From: an uncultured Synergistia bacterium
GTDB taxonomy: Bacteria; Eremiobacterota; SpSt-956; JAKJGF01
DNA: 7,338 nt
Assembly: GCA_937888925.1 (NCBI GenBank)
Contig: CALARM010001095.1
Coordinates: 1 to 7,338, forward strand
Reading direction: 5' to 3'
Below, one piece after another: positions 5,747-7,338 of this stretch (its first letter is position 1; each line of letters starts with the position of its first letter). The translations under genes and the position numbers were made by a program. The notes under the pieces are model-generated. The model was not told where the DNA came from. It worked only from the letters and a program-made list of their open reading frames with translations, and did no database searches.

Positions 5747-5799
5747 TTAAAAGAAAAGAATTAATTAAAAAAATGTTTCAGAGTAACAACAAGGGTTGA
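5747..5799 (+). pseudogene. Possible degenerate third copy of the short peptide gene
   Basis: TTAAAAGAAAAG (5747-5758) matches the region upstream of copy 2 (TTAAAAGAGAAG, 5454-5465) at 11 of 12 bases. It is followed by ATTAAAAAAATGTTTC (5764-5779), which matches copy 2 at 15 of 16 bases. The frame would read LIKKMFQSNNKG then stop, against MIKKVFPGKN in the intact copies. The initiator ATG is replaced by TTA, about 9 nt are missing before it, and one base appears lost after TTTC. The sequence is A-rich, so chance similarity cannot be excluded. Confidence 0.3.
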
Positions 5800-5825
5800 A
5801 CAAAATTGTTTTTCTGGAAAAAACT

Positions 5826-7338
5826 TTAAGATTTCCTGGCATGTTTAAATTTTCGCCACGATAAAGTAATTGCCAGAACAATTACTGCTACAATTACCAC
5901 CAGTAGAGTCTTTAAAGAAATACTATTCTCTATTTTCTTTTCTTCAATCTTTACCGAGGGGTTAAACTTTCTCATTTCCGAGAGTGTAACAGGGACAGGA
6001 GTGGGCCCTGTTTTTTCTTTATTATCTGAAATACTTATTATTGCTTCATCACTGTTTCCGAATACTTCACCTGTATACATAAGATAAGCTCTTGCAGGCA
6101 TTACATGAAATATGCCCGGTGTTTCTGCCCTGAGTCTATAAGTAATCTTACTTGAATCACCATGATAATAAGTGGTAAAACAGACACATTTTTCATCTCT
6201 CAACTCTCTGTGAGTAAACCAGTAATCCCACTGTTCATCAAGGGAATAGCTTTCTACCTTATCTGGAACATATTCACATCCTGCAGGTTTCGGATCTTCA
6301 ATGACAAGATATTCGGAATCCTGATAACCACTTATCTCAAGTTCTACAAGTATCAGGTCATTACTCTTTATTTCCATCTCTCCCCTGTCGTTTACAGGTA
6401 TCTCTTTTTTCTCATCAGATGATTGGCCGGGTTCAACAAGATAAAACTTCCTGGTAATATTAAAGCCAGAATCTGCCGGCATTATATGTTCTTCATCTGT
6501 ATGATATGTCAGATAAATATTATAGTAAAGGAGGCCGGAACCTTTCATTTCAAATTTTATTTTATTTGCCCCCGAAGTAAGGCCTTCTCCGAAAGGTATT
6601 TCTATCTTTTTTCCCGATGTGCCTATGTCATCTTTTGCAAATTTAAAGGAAGTTATTTGTTTGCCATTAACATATAAAGTACCGTTAAAATCAGGATTTA
6701 ATTCTTTTGTAATCTTTACATATTCCGTAATGGCCATTACTGCAGATGCAGTATCTTTTGAAGAATACCAGGAATTTCCTTTACGGTTTAAACAAAGATA
6801 TTTTACTATGGAAGGAATAAGTTTACTTTCAGGTTTTACGGATATAAGCGCCATAAGGCAGTAAGAGGTACTTTCCACTCTGTTCTCGGTCCATCCGTAA
6901 CCTCCCGGCCATGAAGCAGTTGTTTCCCCTGCTTCTGCAGTTGTTTCCAGTATTTCAATTACATTTTTTGCTTCCTTCTCTAACCCCGCCTTTTTAAGAG
7001 ATAAAGACAGGATTGCCATAGAATAAGGATTAAGGGCGTCATATTCATAGTAAAGTGACAGAAGCCATTCCCTGCAGTCAACTCCGGCAGTTACGAGAGA
7101 AAAAACCATGTAAGCTTTTGTATTTATATCTCCTTCGCCGGCATAATTATTTTTCAGCCATTTTATACCACGTTTCAATCTCTTTTCATCTACCTCATAA
7201 CCTGCCGATTTTGCCAGAGACATGCCATAAACAACATAGGCTGTCATAAAGGGATGACTCTTATCCCTGGCCCACCATCCCCAGCCTCCGTCAGAATGCT
7301 GAAAATTATAAAGTCTCTGAAAACCTGCCCTTACCATT
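5826..7338 (-). CDS. Alpha-2-macroglobulin-like protein, C-terminal part (partial)
   Basis: About 503 codons run from the window edge to the TAA at 5828-5826; the gene continues beyond 7338, so the Met at 7337 is not taken as the start. Residue numbers count from that Met. Residues 1-210 match the thioester-domain helical toroid of bacterial alpha-2-macroglobulins (FQHSDGGWGWWARD, PGGYGWTENRVESTSYCLMAL, NSWYSSKDTASAVMA). Residues 215-440 match the closing beta domains, including YLVIEDPKPAGCEYVPD (343-359) and ITYRLRAETPGIFHVMPA then YTGEVFG. The thioester C-x-x-Q would lie upstream, outside the window. A transmembrane helix (about 475-494) followed by RKFKHARKS predicts a C-terminal membrane anchor with a cytoplasmic basic tail. 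Such proteins are thought to trap foreign proteases in the periplasm. The usual PBP1c partner is not in view. Confidence 0.85.
   Translation of the reverse strand, partial: MVRAGFQRLYNFQHSDGGWGWWARDKSHPFMTAYVVYGMSLAKSAGYEVDEKRLKRGIKWLKNNYAGEGDINTKAYMVFSLVTAGVDCREWLLSLYYEYDALNPYSMAILSLSLKKAGLEKEAKNVIEILETTAEAGETTASWPGGYGWTENRVESTSYCLMALISVKPESKLIPSIVKYLCLNRKGNSWYSSKDTASAVMAITEYVKITKELNPDFNGTLYVNGKQITSFKFAKDDIGTSGKKIEIPFGEGLTSGANKIKFEMKGSGLLYYNIYLTYHTDEEHIMPADSGFNITRKFYLVEPGQSSDEKKEIPVNDRGEMEIKSNDLILVELEISGYQDSEYLVIEDPKPAGCEYVPDKVESYSLDEQWDYWFTHRELRDEKCVCFTTYYHGDSSKITYRLRAETPGIFHVMPARAYLMYTGEVFGNSDEAIISISDNKEKTGPTPVPVTLSEMRKFNPSVKIEEKKIENSISLKTLLVVIVAVIVLAITLSWRKFKHARKS

Noticed and set aside
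6162..7249. Several + strand frames of 60-90 codons
   Set aside because: All lie antisense to the well-supported alpha-2-macroglobulin gene and show no domain pattern or ribosome binding site.

Overview
This window comes from a low-GC bacterium with a cell envelope rich in exported proteins. It carries a lipoprotein, two signal-peptide proteins and the C-terminal part of a bacterial alpha-2-macroglobulin, which suggests a Gram-negative (diderm), probably uncultivated lineage. No gene fixes the phylum. Intergenic spaces hold short-word imperfect inverted repeats of several unrelated kinds, a style often seen in environmental genomes.

Left part (1-4513), all on the + strand: the tail of an unknown gene; a lipoprotein with a clan GH-A glycoside hydrolase barrel (164-1627); a secreted alpha/beta hydrolase (1822-2745); a small secreted protein of unknown function (2889-3314); and an SPL-like radical SAM enzyme (3311-4513) whose start codon overlaps the stop of the small protein. 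Spacers of about 100, 194 and 143 bp separate the first genes and contain the repeats. The glycosidase and hydrolase could act together on carbohydrate or ester substrates outside the cytoplasm, but only their neighbourhood supports this.

Middle part (4514-5825) has no large gene but is the most unusual stretch. It contains a hairpin repeat, an AT-rich leader with helically spaced direct repeats, and a strong extended -10 promoter driving a 40-codon antitoxin-like ORF. That ORF stops at what looks like the terminal hairpin of a decayed IS200/IS605-type element on the minus strand. Next comes a promoter-like sequence and two tandem tiny genes (5350-5442 and 5477-5581). Their first 13 codons are nearly identical, their middles are unrelated and their C-termini are similar. 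Both peptides are cationic, contain Cys and have no acidic residues. This pair is the best candidate for something undescribed, such as duplicated precursor or effector peptides. A possible third, ruined copy lies at about 5747-5799, beyond a strong hairpin and two perfect 7-3-7 inverted repeats.

Right part (5826-7338, minus strand): the C-terminal half-thousand residues of an alpha-2-macroglobulin-like protein, ending in a transmembrane helix. Its N-terminal part lies outside the window.
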